A DNA stretch of 64,000 nucleotides, taken from NCBI GenBank assembly GCA_903813345.2, contig CAIIXF020000006.1, positions 1,800,001 through 1,864,000 of the forward strand. The letters run 5' to 3'. Origin of the DNA: Owenia fusiformis. Its lineage: Eukaryota > Annelida > Polychaeta > Sabellida > Oweniidae. Positions within the stretch are counted from its first letter, which is position 1, and every line of letters begins with the position of its first letter. The notes beneath the pieces were generated by a model that ran no database searches, was not told where the DNA came from, and saw nothing but the letters and a program-made list of their open reading frames with translations. Both the position numbers and the translations under genes were made by a program. Shown one piece after another: positions 53,101-62,485 of this stretch.

Positions 53101-56100
53101 TCAACCCTCGTATACTGTTTTCTTTGTCCTATAATAGGTTGGTAGGACCAAAAAGTAACAAGCAACTTTATAATCTAATATACAGTTTTTTGTGAAAGGT
53201 ATTCAGAGCTCACCTTTGAACTGATTCAGAATTGTCACTTTAATCTTAGATTAAAGACACCTCAAAGCTGAGTGATTCATGCTTGAGAGGTTCCTTTGGA
53301 CCATTTTGAGTTCATTTTGAAATAGAAAGGATAGAAATGAATTTTGAATTTGTTTCAAAAAACTGCCAGAATTTTACAATATAGTTTACTCTCATCATTT
53401 CATGTCATGTTTATTTCCTTGATGGTCTCTACAATTCTGACTGCTGGATAATCTTTTGATTTTTCTGTATCTGCACTGGTGATCCACTCGATTACGCTGG
53501 TTACCGAAACGGTTCGTTTTGGTAACAAAATGTCGGAACGTCGAAGGTATGATTTTTCTCTTTTCCTTATTTCACACGTTGTAGGCAGAATTCCCACGAC
53601 ATTATTAACACAAACGTGTATCAGTATCATATTTTTAAGAAAATGTACATATGTATGGACAAATAGTTCAGAAGACAACAGAATCGTCGATTTAAATCTT
53701 CACTTAAGTTACATAAACGGTTTTTCGAAAAACAGTTAAGATCTGCACTTTTAACCCAAACCGTTTATGTAACTTAAGTGAGGAATTAAATCGACGATTC
53801 TGTTGTCTTCTGAGCTGTTTTTTCGCAAACTTGAACATTTTTTGAAACGTATGATACTGATATACGTTTCTGAGAAAAAACATCGTGGGGATTCTGCCTA
53901 CAACGCGTGAAATAAGGAAAAAAGAAAAATCGTACCTTCGACGTTCCGACATTTTGTTACCAAAACGATCCGTTTCGGTAACCAGCGTAATCGAGTGGAT
54001 CACCAGTGCAGATACAGAAAAATCAAAAGATTATCCAGCAGTCAGAATTGTAGAGACCATCAAGGAAATAAACATGACATGAAATGATGAGAGTAACCAG
54101 CGTAATCGAGTGGATCACCAGTGATCTGGTTAAAAAACAATAATAAAATGGGGCATTCAACTCCAATGCACATTTCTGCACCTTAAACTTCAATGACATC
54201 TATATTTGATCAGATATCTCAATTGTTTTTCAAAAATTAAGATTGTAAGAAAAACATTGAAATGATTTTTTAAAATATTATTTTTTCAACAATATACACT
54301 CTCTAACCTTTGTTTCTTTAAACATACTAATAATGAACTGACCTCCCTGAGTCGTCTCACTGAATCTCTGAGTGCAGAGACTTGCTTAGAGGCAGCCTGT
54401 CCATCCATCTCTGCCTCAACTAATACTTTCATCAGCTGGTCACGATCTGAGGCTAGAGCACTTGCTGTACCCCTGCAATTAAAACATTTCATCTGTCTTG
54501 CATGATACTTATAGTTCTGGAGTTATTCAACAGGCTGCTTAACTTACTGTTTTAGAAACAACACTGTCTGTAATGTCATGGAAGATATATCAACATTTGA
54601 ATTTTACAAATTGGTACAAAACTCTGCACACTTTTAAAAAGAAATGGGAAATTGTGATGACATCCAATAATAAATATTACTTTGCTTGCTTGCTCTGGAT
54701 TGATATCCTTTGTGAATAAATATCACTCATAAATCAAATGATATCCTATACTATATATTATTATTCTGATATGCACTTCTAAGATATACAAGGATTCCAA
54801 GTTGTCCTGATTAAGTCCTCCACATTTTGATTATCAATTTCACAGGAATTATTTTTTGATAAAGGACCCAATGCCCATATCAAGAAACCCCTACAAAAGA
54901 TAGGCAAAGAAGGGTGGGCTGAGTCAGTAGGAAACATCAAACAGACAATTAATAACATGTAGTAGACATCAATCAAACAAATAACATGTTAACTAATCAT
55001 CATAATTGGAGGACTAAAAATGACTTGAAAGATGTCTGATTCCTACAGTTCATACTAACACTTATCATTTCACAATGGAGAGTCACACACAAGGAATTGT
55101 ACTTGAACTTGAAGGGTCATGAATCAGAATTCTTTCAAACATGGGCTCTTAGTCACAGACTAAAACATTTACACTTTGCTTGTATTCAGTTGATCTTCAC
55201 ATTCAACAAGGAGCTCTTCACAGTCCTCCCTAATAAAACCATCAAATGTGGACATACACCCCCAAAATGCAATCTGATTTTCGACGCCGTTTCGGTGCCA
55301 AATTGGCACCAAATGGACTGATTAGTCCGGTGCCAAATTTTGGTGTCGAATGGTTTCGGTGCCGGAATGGTGCCGAAACAGTGGCGGAACAATGCCGAAT
55401 TTTTTCGATGCCGAAACAGAGCCAAATTATATTGGCTGTGTACTGCTGACATTTAGAGACAATGCATAACAGGATAAAATGTCTCCACTTGATATTTTAT
55501 TGCAAATAGTTACAAAACTGTCACAATTTGTTACAGATGCCAACCACCAACTTAATATTGATGCCAAATGGCAATGCCAACCTCCTGACAAAAATTCACC
55601 AAAATGTTGATTCTTATAATACGCCATCTATTCATGGTGTCACATAAAAATCTATATTTATCAAAACCATGCAAATGTTATCCAGGTGCAAACTGGTTAC
55701 ATAATATAGAATTTTAAGTTTAATACTATTTATCTATTATAACTGACAAAACATACTTGGAAGCAGAGACTTCATCTTTCAGCCTTGATAAACTATGTCG
55801 TAAAACTCTATTTTCACCATCAGTGGCTTCTAATTCCCGGCGATAGTCAATTATTTCATGTTCTTGGTCCTCTAATGCAGCCCTGGTGTCATGAAGGGCC
55901 TCATCTTTACGTTCTATGTCCCTCAAAGTCCGCTGAAGGTCAACCTGGTAAAATAATGGACATTTTTCATTTTGTAGGGTTCTCAATTTGAAATGTATAC
56001 ACCTGATTTTTAGGACTTTTACTTGGATCTTAGTCTATATGAGCTAAAATTACTAATTAAGTTATGGCACGATTTCATCTAATTAATTTTAAGATACTGT

Positions 56101-59100
56101 ACCTACCTCATTTTTTAGGGTTCCAACTTCTGTCATGAGACTATCAATCTTCTTTTCATATCCTCTCATATGACCTTGAACTCTGTCCTCCTCATCTGTG
56201 GACAGTTCACTCCTTCGTAATGTAGAATGTATCATATCATCTTGTGGTCCTGAGATCTCTAGTCTGTGAGATGGTCCCTGAAGGATAAACGCATTTATTT
56301 AATAAATAAAGACCCAGATTTTATGATTTACGGCGTAATATATGACCAAAAATTTTATGCTGTTCATTGCTAAAAGACCGAAATCGAGTAGCGGTTGAGA
56401 TATTTGGCAATGGCCAGAATTAAATTTGAGGTCATATATTTGACATAAATCATAAAATCGAGGTCTTTGTTACAATTCTAATATGATAAACAGACGAGAA
56501 ACACAATTTTTTGCATTTATGAATTTTAGTGGTCATACATACTCCAATATAGACAAGTAAATCAATTGTTCTTGCAATTGTGACGTCACGTATCATATAA
56601 GAATTGACATTATATGGTTTGGACAAGTATAATTTTTATCAGTTTTTGCCATAAGACAAACTGTATACAATTGTTGACCTCTCCAGAGGTCAACCGGCAA
56701 AATTGTATACCGAGACTGTAAACCGAGAAACTACTGTTGACAGAGACCGAAGGTCGAGGTCAACAGTGTTTCAAGGTTTACAGTCGAGGTATATGATTTT
56801 GACGGTTGACCGAATAGAGAGGTCTACAATTGTTTTGTTAGTCAGAAGAAACTAATAATATTATACGACAGTCATCAATCATGGCTTCATTTCACAATCT
56901 TTTCTACGAACCACGCCAGCAATAATTTTTAAGAAAATCTGAAGACAGTGGAAGCTAAACTCTCTGTTTTCGGCACACAACTGCGTACTCACCAGTAAAT
57001 TAATGTTAATTTTGCGTTTCTATTTGTATTGTTGCTATACTCGTCGTGTAGAAAAGTCAAAATATCACTTTCATCAATGTGTACAAAATGTCCGACAACC
57101 ATGTTTTTTCTGTAAACATTGTGACGTCATATTTCCCATAATTCACAAGTGTAGTACAGTAACATACGCGGTCAATAATATGATATCCCATGATGCACAA
57201 GTGAGGTACAGGCAAAAATGTTGACCGCTAATTGACCAATCAGATGCGAGTATTTACACTGAGGTACTAACAATATAATATGTACTATCAGGTAACAATT
57301 GCCTTATACGGGCCTCCTAGACTACGACTCACGCTGTCATTACTTCCGAATTCACTAACCTCGTTCCTTCCACCCGAACCACATTCTCACAATGTGTTGT
57401 TCACAATTTGGGAATTCGCTGCGAGAGTGGAGAAATAAGTTCGGGAGAGAGGAACTGGTGGTTCGCGACTAAAAAACTGATATTTGCATTGTGAGAATGT
57501 GGTTCAGATAAAGTGACCTCATAATTAAACTGATGACTGTGTGTGCGTCAAAGTCTAGGAAGCCTGTTATCCCTCATAAATATTTTCAGTAAATCTTAGT
57601 TATTCCGAATTACAAGTGTTACAATTTTTACAGGCAAGATGTCCTAGAAAGTCTCGGGAGTATATTATGATAACCTATTGTGCCAAAAATTGTAAGTAAT
57701 TGCTGAACATCACCTCTCTGGTTTGCAATTATTAAATCCGATTATTGGAAGAGTGAATTAAGTTGATTACGGGACACAATGTCCTTTACATCCACATCTT
57801 AGACACCAAAGCCCCTTCCCTTTTGTCTCCCAAACTTAAACTTACTTACCTGCCATGAAACTTGATTCCTGGATGTTTTTCCCGGAGCAGGTACCCATGG
57901 CCCCCCGGCTGGACTTTTACTACGACTCTGGGCTGTTGCTGTGCTACGTCGAGCGGTTGAGCGCAGGTTGCCATTTCCAAAACTTTGGGCAGATCGAAGT
58001 CTACTTCGAGTCAGTCTCTCCTGGAAGCACAATGACTTGATATTTAAAAAGTATGAAATATAATCCTGTTTTATCTTCTCTAGCATCAATTGTTGGTTTC
58101 ATGACTCATGCAAATATATCCACCATCTATCAGTATAGTCTGTTTTCTTTTTAAACAGCATAGGATCATTTAGTAGTGATCAGACACTGACGTCAGAAGG
58201 GGGAGGGCATTGGGGGCAACCGCCCCCCCCCCCCCTTTTCCCAGATATTTTTAGATTTGAAAACGAGCCTAGAATTGAAAGCTCTAGAGCTAATTAAAGT
58301 CAAAGCTAGTAATGACAGAAATGATAATTTGTCAGCATCTAGTCTAAATCAGGCATAGAAGATCTCTTTTCTCATATTATATTTAATTCTATACCATGTA
58401 TAGTTTCTCAGGAACCCATAAAGTATGTAAATACTTTGAAGAATAAGTGCAAATGTATATTTTAGTAAAAGAAGTTTTTTAATTAAAGACAAGTTAAGTT
58501 TTCTAAAAACACATTTTTTCTTGTTTTTATTATTGGGAATTTTGTGCTGGGATATGTTCAGAATGCACCAGAGAGGGTCTAAATTTGAAAATTTCTGGGG
58601 ACAGATCCCCCGAGATTGCGCTTCGCGTGCGAAGATGTTTTGCTTTGGATATGGGATATATCCAGGCCCTTTTCAAGATATGTTCATTTCTCTCAGAATA
58701 TACCCCTTAATCAAAAATTCAAATTTGAAGTCTAACTTTGAAGTTAGATCCAGGCCCTTTTCAAGATATGTTCATTTCTCTCAGAATATACCCCTTAATC
58801 AAAAATTCAAATTTGAAGTCTAACTTTGAAGTGCACCGCTTTCTGGAGAAAATATGAAGATCAAAATGATAATTTTGTGAATTTATATATAAATGACTAA
58901 TAAACTTACTTCAACAGCTTTTGCTGTGCTTGACTTCTTAGGTTTCTTGACATGCACATGGACAGGGGTCACCTCGTCTACATGTACATGGATGGGTGAG
59001 GTAGACCCCAACCCTCGCTCAATAGTCATTGGTTTTTCTGCGGACCCCTGCAACACATTGATAATCATTTAAATATTAACCCCTCTTGTGAACTGGATAG

Positions 59101-59868
59101 AAAATAAGTCAAGGATATTCACGGTTGCTTTTTTTATTTCCAGTCATCAATAATGGCTATATTTCCTCCATACAAGATTTAACCAAAGTGATTTTACTAA
59201 ATGAAATTAGAGATACAGTAGTAGTTACAGCAGTAGTACAATAATATGAACACTGCATTAAAAAAAATCAATGTTTCGTGGGATCTGATAAATATGCAAT
59301 CTGTTAATTTTCTATTATCCTCAATATCAACGCTCTGCATAATGCAAAACTTGATCCTTGGCACGATCTCCCTGGGATTTTTGATTATAATTTCAACAGG
59401 GGCGCATGTAATTTTCAAAAGCAATATCAAATTTTAGTCTGTTCTCTTTAACTATTACAAAATTAATTGAGAGAACATACCTTACAATATGCTTAACTTT
59501 TATTCCCTAAATATTCAACATCAGAACAATAAAGTTAATAAAAAAAAAAAAAATCATATAGTCTAGTGTCATCATAGGTCTTTTTTGTTCCAGTAGTGTA
59601 TCAACACCAGTAATAGGTTTTACTAGTGTTCCTATTCCAAAAAGAGCAAGGTGGGCTTGATGCGAGACTACATATCATATCTCTAAATACTGAAATAACA
59701 TTAATATCTTCCAGCAGCTAACTACTTTAAGCAACAAACCACAATTTTGTCAGATTCATCCTCCACATAAACATGGATTGGTTCAGGAACCTTGACTTTC
59801 TCATCCATTGTTAGACCAACCAATCTACTTCGTTTCTTTTGTTCATCTTTTTTGTTTATTAGAACCAT
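41123..59868 (-). CDS. ODF2: outer dense fiber protein 2 (ODF2/cenexin)-like, 3'-incomplete
   Basis: Centriole and sperm-tail coiled-coil scaffold needed for subdistal appendages and cilia (family knowledge). Exons on the minus strand: 59868-59743, 59047-58910, 58020-57850, 56277-56107, 55944-55757, 54472-54343, 43863-43725, 43168-43029, 42355-42239, 41770-41655, 41302-41123. Phases agree throughout (1616 nt, ~538 residues). Diagnostic blocks shared with vertebrate ODF2: SPIHVHVDEVTPVHVHVKK, PWVPAPGKTS, LSTDEEDR, KKIDSLMTEVGTLK, ENRVLRHSLSRLK, LVEAEMDGQAASKQV, FENTNRTLRRLLREQHKQE, TRGHLQKQLRTKEA. The first exon is called from the ATG with an upstream in-frame TGA; its donor (GTGGTT) is weak. 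The C-terminal ~270-290 residues are not seen. The 10.5 kb intron 6 hosts the TLR gene in the opposite strand. Confidence 0.9.
42436..42531. mobile_element. 96 bp mariner-type MITE in ODF2 intron
   Basis: CAGGGTGATTTAAAAATGC at left and the complementary ...GGGGTACCCTG at right, preceded by TA. Very short; no ORF. Probably a solo TIR pair of a mariner-like family. Confidence 0.45.
42856..43017. mobile_element. pogo/Tigger-type MITE beside an ODF2 exon
   Basis: 162 bp with ends CAGTAAAAACTGTTAATGG and the complement ...CATGTTTTACTG, and GGTACACC/GGTACCATGGGTG blocks inside. The right end stops about 12 bp from the exon donor at 43028, so it sits almost on the splice site. Confidence 0.6.
44372..44653 (-). 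pseudogene. RecQ-like DNA helicase N-terminal fragment
   Basis: 93 codons from an ATG: LKPYQKEAIEAITEGRDVF followed by QKTGQGKS, which match the Q-motif region and Walker A of RecQ/DEAD-box helicases. After that only weak likeness remains (IIIIVEPFLWIM, QLGFVYLV) before a stop. No further helicase motifs follow on either strand within a few kb. A GC-richer patch (CCCGCGCACTCCGCG) lies just upstream. It could be the isolated first exon of a duplicated helicase gene or a retained pseudogene piece. Confidence 0.6.
44888..45056. mobile_element. pogo/Tigger-type MITE
   Basis: 169 bp with ~29 bp inverted ends: CAGTGAACATGTCAATATCT then GAACACCTC, and at right GAGGTGTTAAGATTAGACAG then GTTTTACTG. 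Both ends fit the pogo/Tigger TIR style; TA follows the right end only. No ORF. Confidence 0.65.
45379..45977. mobile_element. 599 bp TIR element starting TTTAAAGTCCCC
   Basis: Inverted ends TTTAAAGTCCCCGTCTAAAG (left) and CTTTATATGGGGACTTTAAA (right). The interior is very AT-rich with A-runs and no coding frame. Family not recognised. Confidence 0.6.
46149..48108 (+). mobile_element. mariner (DD34D) transposon with ~190 bp TIRs
   Basis: 1960 bp between TA dinucleotides. TIRs begin CAGGGTGATCCAGAAGTAAC and stay complementary for ~190 bp. Inside each TIR at 148 bp from the end is GTTGCTATAGTAAC, then 14 nt, then CCCGGGGCAAAT. The transposase gene between them is degenerate. It lies in the long ODF2 intron about 240 bp upstream of the TLR gene. 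Confidence 0.92.
46571..47804 (+). pseudogene. mariner transposase, degenerate, with an intron-like gap
   Basis: Starts MAPSQSKIEQRTN. The paired helix-turn-helix region covers RNIYRWFNKY and GTVQRILTK. The catalytic DD34D is visible: ITSDES, ILHWDNAPTHTA, YSPDLAPSDF, with 34 residues between the second and third Asp. Lesions: an in-frame TGA at 46733-46735 and a +1/-1 frameshift near 47095. The C-terminal part is split by 47265-47435, which has a GTAAGA donor, TTTTTCAG acceptor and phase 0; removing it joins YIAK to VLKRDL as mariner proteins require. It ends GGNYVE with TGA. Confidence 0.85.
48387..51104 (+). CDS. Toll-like receptor, single exon
   Basis: 905 residues on one exon. The start is the first ATG, giving a good signal peptide (MLLKVGFIICLCISGTS); the frame is open 36 nt further upstream but without ATG. 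Order: signal peptide; low-complexity acidic spacer; Cys cluster (CDFCNC...CDCR); about 20 degenerate leucine-rich repeats; LRR C-terminal cap (CNCATRPFINWL ... WVQC); transmembrane helix at about 707-727; TIR domain at about 757-895 with box 1 YDAFISY, box 2-like DDNIIPGQES and box 3 FW near the end. It should sit in the plasma or endosomal membrane and signal through MyD88-type adaptors (family knowledge). It lies antisense inside ODF2 intron 6. No stops or frameshifts. The ligand is unknown. Confidence 0.93.
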   Translation: MLLKVGFIICLCISGTSLERGNKKTIREQEANLETNTKQYDLEDNLGFNEKRNMTWFGHENYEQERIKETWNDESNTGEFANVETYVMGDDVKVQLKNNCDFCNCINWILNSISCDCRQYMLNKTCTNLSELVSCIPYITFSLDISGFNFGTIQNGSFSNLPELTDLSLTDCNITRLEPDAFKGIKNLERLRIVDIGKNKEGISNLNYHLLRNCDTIQTLTLGKVRNIENDTFSAVASLKKLILQHKGILEHYKPFQALHNLRFLVLSQIGLRRIPDVILSYLVRLEKLHLENNEITSLSFKGNLGPRKKFCLLIQSNNIKSITKADMSQFINVASFELNLADNAIEDTEPNFLVDIKQIKTLSFEGNPKFGKTNLMHLLIGLKGKSIFKLEMTGCGIVIDKFNSSILKPLENSNLQRLNLDDNQINVFEADAFVPVKSLDVLQISNFMHISSKTLSPLQNLEFLQIHDMSVLYGRVDKVNVSLGELKKLKSLVLYKLDFHRLIFTFGSDTTSITELNLTYLGETFRVYHNQVLNLITTSHLVIIDLSGNLLFHYSDTALCKLFNGVRTGTIFLKENYFKILPICMFQNFSASIIDLSQNRITYIQQGLFKNVQNKIFLLNLIGNAITLIDGTALAEITEISIENNFIECNCATRPFINWLKQRKNLSWTWVTHDRFCFSSTGSTDDELLKFELTWVQCNTESFVRIISLSISSIILVGIITASLLKYFWRDIKYMQMVRKAKRHNGYIQIDNFVQDDEIYDAFISYHSEKRIWVRDVMTPELTKGDVQFSLIHDDNIIPGQESYFGGLMSHMDRSRHIIFLVTRGWMKEGWNEFEMDSAIDMLTQTKRHTLIVILMEHIPQKEMSHKLKLMVRHNVCLKWSEEEGKQRTFWRDLKLELGKKRYK
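51230..51235 (+). other. polyadenylation signal of the TLR gene
   Basis: AATAAA about 125 nt after the TLR stop codon, the first one downstream. Likely 3' end of the transcript. Confidence 0.5.
51388..51455 (+). repeat. dispersed retroelement 3' tail with (ATCAA)n, third copy
   Basis: Same end sequence as 9445-9511 with one change (CTACCTAG for CTACCCAG) and four TCAAA units. Independent genomic location, so the tail belongs to a dispersed family. Confidence 0.6.
52099..53110. mobile_element. mariner-type element with ~190 bp TIRs, no transposase
   Basis: 1012 bp between TA dinucleotides. Ends CGAGGGTTGATCATAAAGTT and its complement. The arms pair for ~190 bp and each contains GTTGCCATAGTAAC, 14 nt, then CCCGGGGCAAAT (right arm: a one-base variant) at 151 bp from the end. 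The ~640 bp core has no coding frame, so it would depend on a transposase supplied elsewhere. Confidence 0.85.
53386..54096. repeat. ~710 bp palindrome (inverted duplication) with exon-like arms
   Basis: Outer ~240 bp of each arm are almost identical in inverted orientation (TTACTCTCATCATTTCATGT at left, complement ending at 54096). The inner ~100 bp have diverged and the centre is at about 53741. Each arm contains a start codon (53530 plus strand; 53952 minus strand) reading MSERRRYDF, followed by GGTATGATTTTTC like a donor. The right arm is followed by a second short copy of CCAGCGTAATCGAGTGGATC. No TSD seen. Confidence 0.8.
54473..55756. other. ODF2 intron, no gene seen; tract rich in CGGTGCCGAA
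   Basis: Ordinary AT-rich intron except 55275-55435, where GGTGCCAAAT, CGGTGCCGAA and related words repeat about ten times in a GC-rich patch. Open frames there follow the repeat and match no family. Confidence 0.5.
56655..56840. repeat. ~185 bp near-complete hairpin in ODF2 intron
   Basis: Nested complementary blocks meet at a tiny centre near 56750: ACAATTGTTGACCTCT / AGAGGTCTACAATTGT, CCGAGACTGTAAACC / GGTTTACAGTCGAGG, ACTGTTGAC / GTCAACAGT. Almost every base of one arm can pair with the other. Probably a hairpin MITE. Confidence 0.75.
57376..57507. repeat. 19 bp inverted repeat pair
   Basis: GAACCACATTCTCACAATG at about 57376 is repeated inverted at about 57488 (CATTGTGAGAATGTGGTTC). 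The spacer is GC-richer than the surroundings. Possibly a short TIR element; no other support. Confidence 0.45.
58662..58837 (+). repeat. 88 bp direct tandem duplication in ODF2 intron
   Basis: CCAGGCCCTTTTCAAGATAT ... CTAACTTTGAAGT occurs twice back to back with a step of 88 bp and hardly any difference, so it is recent. A C-run of ~14 lies 430 bp to the left (about 58219-58232). Confidence 0.85.
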
Positions 59869-60409
59869 ACTACTGTAATTTAATTGAGCAAAAGGAAAAT
59901 GGTTTCAGTATGGCAATAAAAAGAAATATTTGTGATACAGCTCTATATGAAGTTATAAATATTTGTGATACAGCTCTATGAAGCGATTTGAGATCACAAA
60001 ATACTTCAAACAATTAATTCCTCAGTGTCACTAAAATGTTACCATAGCAACACAATGATGCTATTGATTACCTATTGCTTGCCTTCTGATTCTAATTATG
60101 GCAAGATAAAGCAAGGCAATACAGATTTATTATGAATTATAGATTACTAAATGCATAATCTCAACGAGACTGGGTACTACAATAGGTACTTCTACCACTG
60201 ATAGGTGATTGGCATCAAGTACAACTACAATACCTTGTAATCAGTGGGATTAATTACATAGATGTTTGCGATGTTCTCACTGTAACAGTCTTTTCACTGA
60301 AAACCTTTACTTTATTTCTCAATTATTTTTAGTTACCAAGGTCCAAAACACACCATAATGGTTATAAATAATTAAAGTTTATACCTTGAAACCTCTCTTA
60401 GTGCCGCAA

Positions 60410-61490
60410 TAAATTTCAAAACATATATCTCAGTGCCACATTAATTTTGAATCAGACAGCTTTTTGACATATTTTGCACTTCCATCATTCAAACCTGAAT
60501 TTTAGACTTAGTTTAGAACCAAATGCAATGAAACTTGACATGGTGTATCATAATAACACTGGCTTGAAAATGCATGTACAACATTATGTCAATGGCTGTG
60601 CTGGTTACTATGGTAACCATATTAATCTTGAAATCTTATAAAACATGAAAATCGTGAAATTTTCCAATTTGAAGACAATATTTCTTATTACTGGTACCAG
60701 CACATTCCATCTTAATTTCGGTTTTGGAACACAGGAATCGTCTCTTACTCAAAAAAACACATTTATCAAGTCTAGATAGTGTATCCAAACTTGATGTGCT
60801 GATATTAGGATATGATTGATTGATGCCTTAATAGGTTTCAAAACAGACGTCTCAGTGCCGCATTGTCTTTAAATCGGACAGGTTTTTGACATATTTTGCA
60901 CTTTCATTATGAGAACCTGGATATAAGACTTAATCCTGAACCAAATGCAATGAAACTTATCATGGGTCATGAAAATAACAAAGGCTTGAAGATACATGTA
61001 TAACACCAAGTGATGGCGTTGTGGGTTGCCATAGTAACCATATTCACCTTGGTATCTTTAATAACAAGAAAATATTCAAATATCTCTGTTCAAAGACAAT
61101 GGTTTTGTATTAGCAATATCAGCACATTACATGTCATTTTTATAGTTGTTGCATGTCAGAATTATTTCTTATTCAGAATAAAACATTCTAAATTAAATAA
61201 AGCATACAGTGTAGGGTTGTATCCAGATGTTAATATATAATGTCTTAATGTGATGATAAGATTTCAAATATTGAAGTCTTTGTGACACATTATCATTTAA
61301 ATATTATAAAGTATAACATTTTGTAAAGATTTTTTTGAAACTGTATTGCTGAAATACAGATATTTCATTCAGTTGATAATGAGTTGTTGTGACATTTGCT
61401 ATGGGTCATCATGATGACATTATCTTGAAAGTTCATAAGAAACTTTAGTCCACTTAACATATCTGTTACCATGGTAACCATATTAAATCT
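60410..61490. repeat. 423 bp tandem repeat, two full units and a partial third
   Basis: TTTTTGACATATTTTGCACT and CCAAATGCAATGAAACTT recur with a 423 bp step (60414 and 60837 as unit starts); a diverged third follows to about 61490. Each unit holds an X-box-like palindrome near its end: GTTACTATGGTAAC (~60604), GTTGCCATAGTAAC (61025), GTTACCATGGTAAC (61465). Confidence 0.75.
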
Positions 61491-61579
61491 CAGGTAAAAA
61501 ACATCAGGTAAAAAAAAATATATATAGAATTTCAAAAAATTGCAATTTCCTATTCTGAATTATTTAGCCTAGTCTATGC

Positions 61580-61818
61580 TAAATCAAGAATGATTGAATC
61601 AGCAATTAATACTTACTCTTTTATGAGTTTGTATTTGTATTTTATTTTCAGAAGATATAAAACAATAAAAAGGATGTGTGCAGAAGTAAAATTATATAAT
61701 CAAGAATGATTAAATCAGCAATTAATACTTACTCTTTTATGAGTTTGTATTTGTATTTTCTTTTCAGAAGATATAAAAAAACAATAAAAAGGATGTTTAC
61801 AGAAGTAAAATTATATAA
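61580..61818. repeat. ~117 bp direct duplication with splice-like signals
   Basis: CAAGAATGATTGAATCAGCA ... GAAGTAAAATTATATAAT is repeated immediately, with a few substitutions. On the minus strand each copy has AAAAGAGTAAGTATT, a good donor. It might be a duplicated 5' non-coding exon of ODF2; that is a guess. Confidence 0.7.
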
Positions 61819-62485
61819 TCAGTGGTCCACCCTGTAAATGAAACATGTTTTCTTTTCTGTATTTTGATTACTGGAGTTCACCTCTAAATGATATCTTGGG
61901 AAGCATCTTCCAATACAAAGAACAATGCACCAGTTTAATTGTTGATTTGTAAAGATGCTATGTTGAGCATCAATATTATGTGTTGCCATTCATGTTTGTG
62001 AAAATAGGTATATGTTGTAATATTAACTACACATCGGAAGAATGCCTTCTTCGTGCCAGATATTTGTGTTTTACATTGAACAATAAAATGTAAAACATTT
62101 TTACTGGCTCAGCACAATTCTTTTCTCCAGACTGATTATAAGTACACTAAACTGCAACAATAATCATTTATTTTCAGATTCACTTTTAAACTTCTGGCTC
62201 ATTAGGTTATGTACAGTACCAGGTATCTTATCAATTAAATGATATTCCTTCAATCTCCTTTCAAAGGTATTATGCCTTGGTGTCCAAATAAATGTTGTTG
62301 TTCTCGTGTCATCTGTAAATCAAGTTTATTTCCATAATGGTAACTGAATCCAGGAATCTGTGCCAGTCATCTTAGCTGTTGACTGAAAAACAACAAATGA
62401 ATTGGAATAAATTATATGCACTTCATGCAATTACATGTATGCAGTTTGTACTTGGTTGGGGATGATTTCATCAACAACAGAACCA

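Noticed and set aside
55186-55452. Open frames on both strands over the CGGTGCCGAA tract
   Set aside because: They only translate a repetitive GC-rich patch; no conserved motif, no splice context.
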